Notes under the pieces: model-generated
Database searches by the model: none
The model's input: the letters and a program-made list of their open reading frames with translations, nothing else
What the model was told of the DNA's origin: nothing
Shown: piece by piece, positions 49,901 through 62,089 of the stretch
Position numbering within the stretch: the stretch's first letter is position 1
How the letters are laid out: the number at the start of each line of letters is the position of its first letter
Translations under genes and position numbers: made by a program
Source of the DNA: Chamaea fasciata
Lineage: Eukaryota; Chordata; Aves; Passeriformes; Sylviidae
Reading direction: 5' to 3'
NCBI GenBank assembly: GCA_029207755.1
Contig: JARCOQ010000002.1
Coordinates: 6,262,001 to 6,326,000 of the forward strand
DNA length: 64,000 nt

Positions 49901-52779
49901 TAAGATTTATCTGGGCCATTAGTTTAAATCTGATTCATGTTATCCTCTTAAAGGCCTTTTTGGCTGTGTTAGATTAAATGAAGTAGTAGTTTATGTAGTT
50001 CCTACTGGAAAAACTGCTCATATCACCAAAAAGAAAAAACAAACCCAACAAAACAAAACGTTTAAATGTTGTTTGCTGAGGAAAATTCAATGAGCCCTTA
50101 AACTCAGACCTCAATTTTCCCTGTCATTCCCTCTCTCTGTCAGCCTCCTAGTTGCTGTTTGAGTAATTTTTTGGTATTCTCTCTGTCTTCCAGTGCAGTA
50201 CATAATAAGTCTGTAGTGTTGAAAGGCTTTGTGGTAACACAGTGCTTTACCATTCAGTAAAACTTAGTAAGAATGTCAGATACAACCTAAATAAAAAGGA
50301 AAAAAAAATTGATAGGATTTAAGATTATCAGAAATGATCATGCTCATTTCAAAGGTGAAATTTCTGAGGATGAGAGGGTGGAGAACAAGCAGTATGTGGG
50401 GTTTTTTGGTGTGGGTTTGGAATTTTTACTGTTGTGTTATTTATACAATATCTGAGTTATGTAACATAGGAAATAGGTGTTGCTCCCACCATCCCAACCA
50501 ACAAAGGAAATTCCCAAAATCTGCTTAGAATCAATGTCACACACTTGGTTACCTGTACCCAGCAACTCTAAGGATGAGCAAAATGTGGCAAAGGAAGGAA
50601 CTTGCCTATGGAGTACCAAGGAAGCTCAGCCCTGTTCTTTTGTAACCCTCTTTTTGGTTCCTCAAGTTCCTTGAGAACTCTTTAAGTTCTCAGGGGCAAC
50701 TTGAAACAAGACTCTGGCAGAACCATTTTCTTTCACTGTCAGAGGTCTAACTAACGAGGACTTTCTGCTGGGACTGTCTCCCATTTCCCATTCCTTTAAA
50801 CTTCTGTATAATTTCTTTTGTCTTCCATTAATTTAATCTGGTGAATTCTTACTTCTGTGAAGGGTTTCAACAATACAGTCGTTGAACTACTCAGTATAGT
50901 TTTTTGGCATCCATTGAAATAAAAAAAAATACTCTTCCAACTTGGCACAGTACAAATTCACAGACCATATGGCATCTTGTTGAAGTAACTAGATTTGTTT
51001 TAGTTTGCAAATACTAACTTGAGTATTAAATGCCAGCATTTTTTTTTCTAATGTAACAGTACTTTTTTGATGAGGAAAAAATTAAATTCAACCTTCTGCA
51101 TTATAGGATTCCTTTTGATCCCCAGTAGCCTGGATGATCAGTAAAAGCTTTTTTCATTTTGTCCCATTCGGGGGAGCAGTTTGACCTGGCTGGTTTTCTT
51201 TCTTTCCCATCCAAAGAAGTTTCAGTTTTCTGGAAATTTTTTATCCTATTTGATTTGTTTGTGGCATCAATTTTAATTGATATTTTAAATTCAAATAAAC
51301 AAAAGAAAAGCAAAATGAACAAATCCCCATTTTAGGTGAGTTTCTAAGAGGTAGTTGAATATGAAACAGTCATAGTAGGTCTTTTTTTACATATGGTTGA
51401 TTGCCTAATTTTTATGTTATCTTTTTTTTTCTGGATAGCCTAAGGTACTAGAGGAGAAGTGAACTGTGTTTGCCGGATCACTACACACTTAATACTGCAG
51501 TTAGTGTCACAGTTATTATGGTATTCCTTGTGAAAAAGATATGCTTTGGTGCAAGAGTAGTTGTAAATATTTCATCTGGAAATCCATAAAGCAAACTAGT
51601 AAATTTTCTTATTATTAGCCTAGATTTTCTCTTGATTTTACTAATTTCTTAAAAATATTCACCATCACCTTAGATAAGAAATCTGAGGAGGCAGTGACTG
51701 AAAGCCCAGCTTTGAAAAGCATACTGTGAATGCTCTGTTGGCATTTGCAGAGATTCAGTTAGGGCTTGAATGCTAAAAATCCCAGATTAAACATAAATGC
51801 GAATGTAATATTGCTGACTGACCTCCCAGCACTACATTAGTTTGAATTCAAAAGCTCAATTTTAGGTGGCCAGGCATTAATATGAAAAGAATCTGAATTT
51901 TCTCTCTCACATACACTTTTCAAAATTACTGTAATGAGCTGCTGGTGAGGAGGAATAACTTCTCTTGTCCTCGATTTTTTTTTGTGTGTGTGTCAAAATG
52001 ATGACAATTTTTTAGGTCCTTCTTCAATGATAAATCTTCAAAAAGAATGTCCTCAGCTTCCTATTATGCATGCAAGCCTGTGAGTCCTGACCATCTTATC
52101 CCAAGTTGCCTATTTACAGTCTTGATGAAACACTGATTAGCTCTGATTAGCTAATGGAGCTCTGATTAAAATGTCTAATTAAGAAAGTAAGTTATTTTAT
52201 TCATGCAGTCAAATTAACTTCCTTCCACAAAACCAACATGAGATAGTTGTACATGCTGTGTAAGTACTTGATTCTGAAGGTGCACAGTGTTTCCCAAGCA
52301 GTGAGAATTCAGAGGATCTAGGTTCATTTCATTAGGTATTGCAAGTTATGCAAGCTTATACCACTTTAATGAAAAGTATTTGTGCAAATAATGTTTTCTT
52401 GAAAACACTAGTTCATATTATAAAGCAATGAATATCTTGTTTTGCTGTTTTAATCAAGAATTTGTGTTGTGTGCAGATTTAAACTCGCTGAAAAGTTACA
52501 TCGCTGGGTATTAACTGACGTGGTAGCATTGCTTCAGAAATTTTATTGCCAAAGTAGAAATTTAGTGATTTTTTTCAAGTGATTATTCAGCAACTTTTAG
52601 AAATAATGATTTTTGAATGATTTTTGACTTTTTTTTAACCTTTAATGATAGAATGTGATGAATCAAAATGCACAGATTTCCATATTTTTAACAGTGTATT
52701 TTAGCTGCCCAGAAGTAATGGTGGATAAAGTGGATTGATTATGCTGTCACAGTTGAAACAAATTAATCTAGTGCAAAAT
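46961..52779. other. AT-rich non-coding DNA, no gene seen
   Basis: About 5.8 kb contain no supported gene. Frames up to 87 codons are open without family resemblance. A 19-base near-palindrome at 47836 and a pair of 10-base tandem repeats (CTGATTAGCT at 52133-52152) are the only structures of note. Confidence 0.62.
47836..47854. repeat. 19-base palindrome with one central base
   Basis: ACATGAAGT and ACTTCATGT are perfect reverse complements around a single T at 47845. Such dyads can bind dimeric transcription factors, but chance is also likely. Confidence 0.85.
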
Positions 52780-53400
52780 TTAATAAATCAATGGGACAAG
52801 TCGGTCCACAAACTGATGTGTCCAACAGCTACGACAGTATTTCATAAACCTCACCAAGCTCAACCAAACTAGGACCCAGCTGGGGAAATTTTCTTTGTTT
52901 GGTGCTCTGTAGTGATACAGGTGGAATGCAAAAGTCATAAACAATTTCCAATTCCCAGCAGTTGGATATGCTTTTAAACGAGTTGCAGGAGATATATTCT
53001 CATTTCCACAAGGACGATGGGAAGTAATGGAGTCTATGGGAGATGGATACAAATCAACTTCTTTTCTTAAGAAACGCACAGTTAATTGCACTTAAGAAAT
53101 GGTCTGTACAAATTTAATGAAGGCTTTAAGGATGTGGATTTACGGTGCAAGTGTGGCAGCCAAATTATCTATCCATGGATTTAGGAGTCCCTTAATACTC
53201 ATAGAGGTGATAGACCATGATGGCTCTGAGGAACTATTAAATCCATCAGGTCGAAAGCAACTTCACATGACAACTTTTACACCCCCATTAAAAGCTGCCA
53301 GACATTTCTCCAACACCCTGGCTGCCAGAACAGCTGCTTTTCTGCTAGTTAAACTGCACCGTTCACAAATGAAGCTCCTGAACAATTTTTGACATGTTTT
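52780..53400. other. CpG-retaining block, possible conserved element or exon
   Basis: About eight CpGs survive across 600 bases of otherwise AT-rich DNA ('tcggtcc', 'acgacag', 'aaacgag', 'gacgatgg', 'aacgcac', 'tacggtg', 'tcgaaag', 'accgttc'). Frames of 103 codons (minus, 52780-53091) and 97 codons (plus, 53099-53392) fill it back to back. The plus translation contains LKAARHFSNTLAARTAAFLL and the minus one FMKYCRSCWTHQFVDRLVPL. I recognise neither. The absence of simple sequence and the retained CpGs suggest constraint, more probably as a non-coding regulatory element than a gene. An AATAAA lies at about 53416, just after the plus frame stops. Confidence 0.3.
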
Positions 53401-54300
53401 TCATTGTCTGATGTCAATAAAAATGCTATCTGGTAGGATGACAAGAGAATTTATCAGGAATTTTTTTCCTCCACTGTGAATTTTGATTTGCCATTGTGAA
53501 GGAGAAAATAAAATGGAGGAGAAAAAGTATAGGACCATTAGGAGTCAAGTTCCCTGAAAAGAAGTTAGAGTCTAAGAAAATGTAAACCTGATAACCATGC
53601 ACAATAAATTTCCAATGTCTGGAATTTCTTCTGGAAATGAGGAGAAAGAAATGAAAATTCCTGTTACAACACCATCCTCGCTTTTTTCTATTATGTGCCC
53701 GCTATATATCACCCCTTAGAGACCCATCTACTCCTACTTCATCTGTCTTTCTGGTAACCCTTGTGCAGAGTAATGGCACAGAAAGAAATAAAGGGGCAAA
53801 GTGGAACACCACTGATAGCACTGCCCAGGGGTAATTTAGTGGGCCATGACAATATTCTTAAAAGAAATATATGGATGCCTATTGTGGCCAGGGTGTGGAG
53901 AGAAACAAATCACTTCTGCATGAGCTGTTGGTGTGGGAAGCTTCCAATTCTCCCTCATTACGTATGTTATTAGAAAGCTGAGGCAGGCTCATAATCACAT
54001 TGAGCCTTGTTTGAGATGTTAGTCAAATCATTTAACCTTGTCACCTCCCTTTAACCTCCTATCTCAACCCAAGAGCGTTGACAAGATCAAGGAACATAAA
54101 ACACTTCATATCCTCTTGATGGTGGAATGTGATACTGCAGCAAGAGGATAGCTTTGGCTTCTTTTGTTTCAACTGGCTACTGTATAATTTTCAACTGGAT
54201 GGAGGTGTTAGAAAAGCCCATAATGAAATTATGAATTAAAACTTCTGTAAGATTTTGAGATAAGGGGATATGTGTAGTTACATATGGAAATAACTGCTAG
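53401..54300. other. AT-rich non-coding DNA, no gene seen
   Basis: I see no supported exon, RNA gene or mobile element. The one open frame of note is 70 codons (53761-53973, plus strand) with no known domain. Confidence 0.6.
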
Positions 54301-54302
54301 TG

Positions 54303-54405
54303 AAAAAAAAATTAACAAAGTATTAAAAAACTTAAGAAAAAAACCTGACAAAAACAACAACAAAAATGACAAAACAACAAAAATCAAACAAGCCAAAACA
54401 AACAT
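54303..54405 (+). repeat. A-rich low-complexity stretch (AAAAC/AAC type)
   Basis: About 100 bases consist mainly of A with scattered C and few T or G. They give a lysine- and asparagine-rich chance translation. This is simple sequence. Confidence 0.85.
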
Positions 54406-54995
54406 GATAAATTTCCAAACTGCTTCTGTGAAGCAGGAGAAGCTAGAGAAGCAGGAGAATATCTAGTAAAATACCAGGTTCTAAGAAAAGAAAATACCAG
54501 ATTGAGCAAGTGAGAGAGAGAATGCTTAAATACTGAAATACCTAAATTATATGATTTTAGAAGAAACAGCTTGACAGGCACAAGCTTTCACTGGACTGGA
54601 TGTACCAAGTGTGAGAGAAAGTCTTTATTGGCACTGTTGAGTATCCATAAGACTCTCCCAAATCATACTGTGAAAAGAGGCTGGAAATAGAGTCAGGGAT
54701 GGCTTGTTCCTAGGAGACTCACATTTCAGTGTTGTAAATCTAGCAGCCACTCATGTGTCAGAAAAAAAAAGTACTGAATTTGCATTGGCTTTGTCCAGCA
54801 GTTGGAAGTGCACGCTCAAACTAAACACTGTGGAGGATACTCATTACAAACTAACTTTGATGGTTTTGTCATACAGTTTGTTATAAGAGATTAGATTTCA
54901 TCTTAGTTCCACACACTGATCTTAGCTGCTTCCACAAAGTCACTGCTTTGTAAGCAATAATTCTTGCTGGGCTGAGGAGTTCATGCAAGTTGTAA
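54406..54995. other. AT-rich non-coding DNA, no gene seen
   Basis: No exon or repeat is recognised between the A-rich stretch and the CR1 fragment. Open frames are 65 codons or fewer. Confidence 0.6.
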
Positions 54996-55262
54996 AGAGT
55001 CATAGGATGGTTTGGGTCAGAAGGAACTTTAGAGATCATCTTGTTCCTGCCCCCCTGCCACGGACAGGAGCACCTTGCACTAGACCAGGTTGTTCAGAGC
55101 CCTATCCAATCTGGCCTTGAACACTTCCAGGCATTTTCTCTGGGAAACCTGTTCCAGTGTCTCACCACCTTTCTGATAAAGAATTTCTTCCTAATATCTA
55201 ATGGAAACCTATTCTCTTTCCATTTGAAGTAATTTCCCCTTAGTCCAACTCTTGTCAATGTT
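54996..55262 (-). mobile_element. CR1 LINE 3'-end fragment, minus strand
   Basis: The plus strand shows the reverse complement of a CR1 end: 'gagtcataggatggtttgggtcagaaggaactttagagatcatctt', 'ccaggttgttcagagccctatccaatctggccttgaacacttccagg', 'ctctgggaaacctgttccagtgtctcaccacc' and 'aagaatttcttcctaatatct'. Compared with the copy near 23.8 kb it lacks about 13 bases between 'cttccagg' and 'tctctggg' (the 'gatggagcaagcacag' part). Both copies belong to closely related types. It is non-coding and 5'-truncated. Confidence 0.95.
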
Positions 55263-55476
55263 AGAAGTAGAAACTTTTTTTTGTTAAGGACTATCTTTTG
55301 GAAGACAAGTTGAGAATTTGGGGTTTATTTTGGTTTGTTGGTAAGGGATTTTTGAAGGAAAAATATTTTGAAGTTAGCTCTTTGGGAAATGATGGTAGCT
55401 ACAGTTAAGCTGATTGCTGTCTTTTTTTCTCCCACAGAACTTTGGTTCTTTTCAGAAACTCAATGCACCACAACAG

Positions 55477-55478
<2 letters not shown>
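55263..55478. other. Short non-coding stretch before the A38 run
   Basis: A T/G-rich tract (about 55316-55350) and a pyrimidine run ending in 'cccacag' at 55437 are present. The latter looks like a splice acceptor but leads straight into the A38 run, so no exon is called. Confidence 0.6.

Positions 55479-55516
<38 letters not shown>
55479..55516. repeat. A38 homopolymer
   Basis: Thirty-eight consecutive A are followed by GAAAAGAAAAGG. It is the longest homopolymer in the window. No AATAAA lies within 30 bases upstream and no flanking target duplication was spotted, so a retroposed tail is not supported. Confidence 0.92.
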
Positions 55517-55518
<2 letters not shown>

Positions 55519-56281
55519 AAAGAAAAGGCAGATCAAATGTAAGCAGGATTTGTTAAATTTTCAAATTTAATCAATTGAGAATTACTCTTTGATTTTTATA
55601 AATATTCAATTAAAACAGGGACTGTGAACAGCAAGAGCTATACCAATATAAGCTCTTTTTTTTTTGTTTTCATCCTGTCCTTCTCTGTATCCAGTATTAT
55701 ATTTTGTCTTTTGTCGTCAAAGTTACGTAGCGCTCCTCTTGCAGAAGAATTTTACTATCTGTTGAGCAAAAACAAAAGAAAAAAAATGGTGCTCAATGGG
55801 TTATAGGTCCTCCAGGAAAACACATTTATTAGATACTCATGTTGCAGAATTGCGCCTGGGAAATATCTGCAAGGGGTACTTTAACTGCATTGTATTGAAA
55901 GCCAAAAATCCAATCTGCATCAGCTTTTTCCACTTTGCATTAGAGGTGCAAAGAAATTCAATATTTAAAAGCTAAATACCACCATAGGCTTCATATATCT
56001 CTTTGCAATCACTTAACCACAAAAGTAATGACCCATAAGAAAAAAATCTATCATGATATTTACCATTTCAGCTGGGTACAATTAAATTATATAAGTTAAT
56101 GAGTTCTCTTAGTGACTGAGACTACAAAAATAATTCTTTTTTTCTTTTGCTTTTTTGAGCAAGAACTGTGATTACTTCCCCCTGCCTTCATTTGATGGTT
56201 CTTTGTAAAATCACTGCCCTGAAAATGTCAGCTTTGATTTAAAAGGAATGCAGATGTTAAGTCTCCTTTCCTCGGTGGATG

Positions 56282-56339
56282 CACAGATCTGTACAGGGGT
56301 TTTTTTTTAATTCTTCTGGAATCAAGGTACAGATCTGTG
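56282..56339. repeat. Inverted repeat, 13-bp perfect arms, 32-base loop
   Basis: CACAGATCTGTAC at 56282-56294 and GTACAGATCTGTG at 56327-56339 are perfect reverse complements. Each arm also contains the 10-base palindrome ACAGATCTGT. The loop contains a T9 run. A hairpin of this size can form, but its length is short for a microRNA precursor. Confidence 0.85.
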
Positions 56340-57263
56340 TTCTCCTCTAGTGATACTTCGTGTTGCTAATTTCTCCTTGAAGTCTTCTGGAAGAGCTAGA
56401 TGATTTCTAGCCCACCTTAGAGTAGAAAAAAATATGGAATGTTTTCTTAAAATATATTAAACTATTTTCAATTCAGTGTGTTTCTCATAAGTTGAGAGTA
56501 ATAGAGAGGCACTAAGGAGCTAGGAGATTTTAAAAATCAGCTGAGAGTTTAAAATAAGCTCTGGTGTTTTGCTCTGTTTTCAGTGTTTCTGATCTCTTTC
56601 ATTTTTCCCCTCTGCCTTCCCCAAGCCCTTCTTTTTGGCCTTGGAGAGCTTCATTGGAAGAACAATTATCTGAGGCTAAACTTTAGGCTTGGTCTGCCTG
56701 CCTACTTTAGAAACCAAGAGACACACTATCCTTTGCAGAATGGATTTGTAGTTTTGCTGCCAGCAGACAATTGTCTTTTCCTTTCATGATGGTGGAATTC
56801 CATGTTCCATTATATTCCACCAAAGGCACAATGAGAAAGAAATTTGGAAGTAATGCCCCACCTTTCAATGAAAGTCTTCCTCAAACTGAAGAAAAACATC
56901 ATCCTGGTACTCACTAGCCATTTAGGTAAACAACCAAATCCACAGGTTTTGTGAGGAGATGGGAGAAGACTTTAGTAAAACCTCATCAATCTACAGTTGC
57001 CTGTGCTATGGAACAAGAAGAGAGGGAGGGAACACTAGGGATTTGTAAGACCTTTGCCATCCATGCCTGCTTCATGGGACATCATCAGCCTGCAGGAACT
57101 CTGGGTCTGTCCAATTTTTCCCATTTTGGCAAAGTGGAAGGTGGTCCCCAATGGCCTGCAGTGTTTGGAGATATGTACTGAGAGCGCTGCAGTTTCTCTG
57201 TGTGCGATTTCTGTGTGATTCTGGAAGTTCAAAAGCCTTCTGGGCAGATACAGAACTGCCGAA

Positions 57264-57282
57264 GGGGGTGGGGGTGGTGGTG
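57264..57282 (+). repeat. G-rich run, quadruplex-capable
   Basis: The pattern GGGGGTGGGGGTGGTGGTG gives four G runs with single-base loops, a favourable arrangement for a compact quadruplex with at least two tetrads. Confidence 0.85.
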
Positions 57283-60200
57283 TTATATTTTTTTGTACAA
57301 GTAATCTCCTCAAAAAGTGAGATGGATGAGTCCAGAACACCATAAGGCCTTAAAGGCTGAAGGGCACTTTATAATATCAGAAAGCAGCAGCAATGCATCT
57401 GGACTCCATTACTAACTTTATCAGGTTTGTTCAGCTACACTTAAACAACAGTAGAAAAAAAGATGAGTACTCTGCCTTAACAGCATTTTCAGGGGAAGGC
57501 AACCTGAAGTGTCTGGAGACTGGCTTGTATTGTGACTATTCCCTGAAGGGTTCCTAAACAGTGTTTTTTCCCAATTTTTTTTCTCTCATGGGACTCTTAT
57601 TGAATTACAAGCTTCTTGAGGAGAACTGTGCATGAGAAATGTGCCTTGTGGTCTGCTTGTTAATAGAAATGTTTTGGTAGAATACTGTAAATTATTAGCT
57701 TCAGATTTGATGTTGGAGATAATCAAACCATTTATAGAGGACAGTTCTGCTTTCATTGTGAAGAAAAGAAGGAAATAATAACAATGTGTGGTATTAATGG
57801 TTAGCTTTCCATACTGGAAGACAGTGAGATCTGAGGCTTGAAACTTGGCTCCACAACTGACAGAGTAAAATAAGTTCATCTATCTTAGAGTGTGGGATGG
57901 TAAAGGATGGGTAATTAATTCTCATGGAAATCCACAGGTTATAGACTTGTAGCAGAAATAATTGGTCAGGTTTGTGAGTTTGTAAACACATTTGACTTTC
58001 CTAATCCTCTAGCCTTCCAACATAGAAAGTTGCTGCAAGCCTCACTTGGGGGTTTTGTTTAGTTTCAGTATTAACTTCAAGCTGAATTTTGCCTTTTTAA
58101 TTTATTTGAGGTCATTTTTTTAGCTTTATTTAATTCCTTTATTTTTTTATCAAGAACTTCACCATTACTTTTTCTTCCACTCACTTTGGACCTTCTCCAA
58201 AACTTATTAAAATTGATGGGGTCTTTTTTATGTCTGCCATTAAAGAGAACTGAAAGAAAGCATAAAACTGTCACAACATTATATCAGCTTTACATATTTA
58301 TGAAAGGATAGTAAACTTATTATGCATGATAGCTTGTATTCAGTGGAGAACTGTGTTGTAAATGAGTTTAACTACAGTTTCTTATCACTGAACAGTTACT
58401 ACTGATCTTTAATCTGTCTTTAGGAAAGACAAATTATGCTCAGCATTATTATTCTTGCTCTCCATCTTGAACCCTTTGCATGTAATATTATCCCTTCTGG
58501 AATGATTTAATTAGATTTTATATGATTGTGATTCTTGAATAGCATTGTAGAGGTTAAACAAAACTAGAAGTTAGACTTCAGGCAGTAACAGTTGTGTGAT
58601 ATCTGCTTTAACCGGGTGGTTATTTTAATGAAATCTTCCTGAGCAAAACATGCGATATTTCATAAAATTTAATGATTTAAAATGCCAGAACATGTTTCAC
58701 AATGATAGAAACAGAAACTTGTAATAAGAGAGTGTGAAATATTAAGCCTGTTCTGACTACGGTACACTAAGTGTGCTAGTGTTCAAACTAAACAGTATGA
58801 AGATAATAGAGGAAACTTACATTTCTCCATGGGTACAGAGATATTTTTCCAGTTTATGTCAGGTAGGAGAGGACTGGTAGCTGATCAGCAGGAGGTAGAA
58901 GAACTCCCTTGGACAATCAGTGTCATCTCTGGGGGGAACCAGAGATGTTTCAGCATCCCTCTCTTTTCTTCTCCCCCAGCTCCCTCACATCTATAACCCA
59001 TTTTATTCCAATTACACCAACAGCCAAAATATTGCCCTTGACCCTGTTTGATTTGACCTGAAGTCAAGTGGGGTTACATATTTGTGGTTTTGCTTAGCAG
59101 GGGTTCATGCTACTTCTTTGAGTACTTTGGGAATAAGCTCGTTTGCAATACCTAAATTTCACTTGGAGACCTCAGACAACTGCACACATCGAGTTGAGGA
59201 CCTCCTTCGGAGCTGGGGTAATCCCTGAAGCTCAGAAGCTCTCAGCGAACACTTGTTCTAAAATGAGAGGATGCTTCCTTTGCCCATGGCAAAAACTATT
59301 AGTTGGTGTCTCTATTTGAAATGGAAATATCCTGAGTTTGTAATGGATTTTAACTTTAATGTGATTATTTATGTACACCTATTCATTCTTCTGTCACCAG
59401 ACTAACTGTCTACAGCACAAGATTCCAAAATAATTTTAGTAGTAAAACACCAGGCTACTTCTTACTTCATGAGAGTTTTGTGCTAAAAAGTTTCAGTTCT
59501 CCTAACAATTGGACAGGAGCAACAGGAAAACTGCTTATATTCCCCCCTCCCCCCATTTCCTATTCTTCCACCCTATTAATTAAATTATTATGTAATTAAT
59601 GCTTCCAAGGAATAGCTACATTTGTTCAAAAAAAATAACCCATATACAGTGTGACTTATTCCCATGTGATAAATTTACATTTTTGTGTTAAAAATCCTGT
59701 AATTTAATTTTTTCATGATTATGGCCACAGATTTGTCTTTGCTCATCAGTATTTGAATGCTTTGCATAGATACAGGTGACTCTATGTATCATTCTCCCCT
59801 TTCTAAGGCCTTGGTTTAAAATAGTCTTAATTACAGCCTTCTGCAGTCACTTTTATAATTTAATTTTACAATTAATACAGAGCCCCTGAAGTATGTATTT
59901 TACTGGTCCATATACTTCATGTTTTGACAGTGATAATTACAAGATTTGCCTGCATATTTAGAATCTACCTTGGTTAGAAATCTTTTAAGGGATTTAAATC
60001 AGTGTTCAAGAATTTGCTAACCTTAGCCTAAGGTCAAGAGGAAAATTCACTTGTGTTCTTCCACACATGGTGCAGTTCACTGTGGGACTTGCAAAGATCT
60101 GGTCCTGGCTGACACCATCTCACTGCATCTAAAATTAATTTCAACTCAATCAATCCTCTAGTTCCAAATACTTATCTGTGTCTAATCCATTCTCCTCTTT

Positions 60201-60799
60201 TCATGCAGGCACACGCATGTGGAGTTTCTGTGAGCATGAGGGAGGGAAACAGATGGCTTTAACAGCAAGATTTTCCACTGACTTCTAGTTAATGCAATAT
60301 TTTCTCAGGAAAATAATCTCTCACATGATTTATTAGGTATTTCTTGAGCAGGAAGCCTAGTAAGTATCCAAGTCATCTTCATTTCTTCCCCAAATATGCA
60401 TCATGCCATCCAAATAAAACACTCAGTAATTTTCTGAGGAAATTGCCCTTCTTGTAGTTCTCACTTTAATAAGCACATTGTTTTTACTTTTCAAGTCATC
60501 GTTGGGAGTTAACCATAGGCAGAAATTGGTTTGAATATACCTGAATTGCATAGAACAGTGGTTTGGCCTAACCAGCCAGACCTTGCCTAGAGCAGGCAGT
60601 TTCATTGGGGAAGAACTGGAGAGGTCCAGTGCCAGTTTTCCCTCCTGCACACACAGTTGTGAGGAGGTGAAGGAATGCCTGAACACCCGTGATTTATAAC
60701 GGTGCTTATATTAAGAAGCATGAAGCAAGCACTGCAAACTCCTGCTAATGGCTTTATTAAGCTGCAATTCTGGGCTGTGCTTCCATTGATTTAAAACAA

Positions 60800-61060
60800 A
60801 CTAATCCCGGCATTCTCATCTTTGCTTTCACGGGTGGTGGAAGAAGCCAAGGCCATTAAGACCCAGTCTTTGCATGTTAAAAGAGAAGCATCAGCCCTAT
60901 GGAAACTCCTCTCCCAGAGGGATGAAGAGGCTTTACACATGCAGTTGATGGAAGCAGGTCTAGAGATGAGCCCGTGTTACGCTGAAGAATCACTCCTTCT
61001 GGCATGTTTCCATAGTCTCTCAAAGGAAAAGCAGTCAAATGTTTAACAAGAGTTAATCCC
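60800..61060. other. Possible conserved block with a 74-codon frame
   Basis: The plus-strand frame 60822-61046 translates to a charged, helix-like peptide (starts MLSRVVEEAKAIKTQ) with balanced amino-acid use, which is unusual for chance frames in this window. I recognise no family. No clear splice acceptor precedes it, and the upstream sequence gives no further exon. A conserved non-coding element or chance are the likelier explanations. Confidence 0.2.
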
Positions 61061-62085
61061 TTCCCCAATTACCACTGCAAGCTGAAGCTGTAGGGACAGC
61101 CAGGAACAGCAGAGAGGTTTCCTTCCTCCAGCCTGCAGAGAAAGGGGCTTGACAGGCACTACATGGAAACCTCAAATAATCCCGAAATTTCTATTAGCTT
61201 TCAGAATTTCTGTTATCAATGATGCAAAAATGCCTTTCCCCTTGCCAACAGTAGCAGGAAGAAAACACATTGTGTGTGTGTGTGTGCATGTGAGTGTGTG
61301 ACAGAGCATTTTAATGGTAAAGGATGATAGAAAAAATATTTAAAGGACTGAGTTCTGCCAGGGTAGCTCACTCTGTATGGCCCAAGTCATGCTGGTGATA
61401 TCACTGTTGAGAATAGGATGCACATGAGAGTTGGTTACCTAAGTTTTGGGTTGATTTTTGTTCAACTGAAAGGGCAATGCAGTGGAATTTTTGCAGAGAC
61501 CTGTGATCTCTAGCATTTGTTTTGTGTTTTTTTTTCATATCTCATGTGAATTGAAATAAGAACCTAGAATAAGTACTGTTTAATTTTAATGACTTAGTTA
61601 AACAAATGCATTTTATCATTTCATCAGGCTTATGGATTATTTTTTTTCTTCCATCATTGAGCTGCACAACACAAATATTGGTTTTGCAGATAAAGAATTC
61701 AATTAGCATTTCAAAGGTGTCAGACTCACTCCCTCTCCTAGCAAGTTCTTAATAGCTTATTTGGGATGATTGGGAGCTTCAATGAAATTAGACAGCCTAA
61801 CAAAATTAAAGGACATACATAAGGAAAGAGAGGGCAATATTTTATTTTGATATCATACAAAAATCATTCCAGAAGCTTCTGAAAATCTGGGAAGAGAGTA
61901 GCCATAAATATCAGGAGTAGTACCTTCCCTAAGGGAGGTAAGCGAACGCATTGATACCTAGAATTTTCAGATTTTAGGAAAACTTTTGAACTTGGAAAAG
62001 TGTCTATATATGCTTTAACTTCTCTGCTACTACTTACAATTAGAATTTTATTTGCGGTGCATTTATTAAGGAGAGCCCTGAACAA
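61061..62085. other. Non-coding DNA, no gene seen
   Basis: The stretch holds a TG microsatellite and ordinary AT-rich sequence. Open frames on the minus strand (73 codons) have no family resemblance. Confidence 0.6.
61270..61300. repeat. (TG)n microsatellite
   Basis: Eight TG units are followed by a degenerate extension (CATGTGAGTGTGTG). This is a simple dinucleotide repeat. Confidence 0.88.
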
Positions 62086-62089
62086 AGGA

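Larger units (their letters stand above)
55517..60799. other. AT-rich non-coding DNA, no gene seen
   Basis: About 5.3 kb show no supported exon, RNA gene or mobile element. Frames reach 102 codons on the minus strand (57035-57343). That one crosses a G-rich run and gives a proline run, so it is a composition effect. A 13-bp-arm inverted repeat and two G- or C-rich runs are present. Confidence 0.62.

Noticed and set aside
55419..55516. A splice-acceptor-like sequence ending at 55437 followed by an open frame.
   Set aside because: The frame consists of about a dozen codons and then lysines from the A38 run. No exon can be supported.
55479..55516. The A38 run as the tail of a processed pseudogene or retroposon.
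   Set aside because: There is no polyadenylation signal just upstream, no recognisable gene-like body and no visible target-site duplication.
57035..57343. A 102-codon minus-strand frame with a proline run.
   Set aside because: The proline run is only the complement of the G-rich tract at 57264-57282, and the rest matches nothing.
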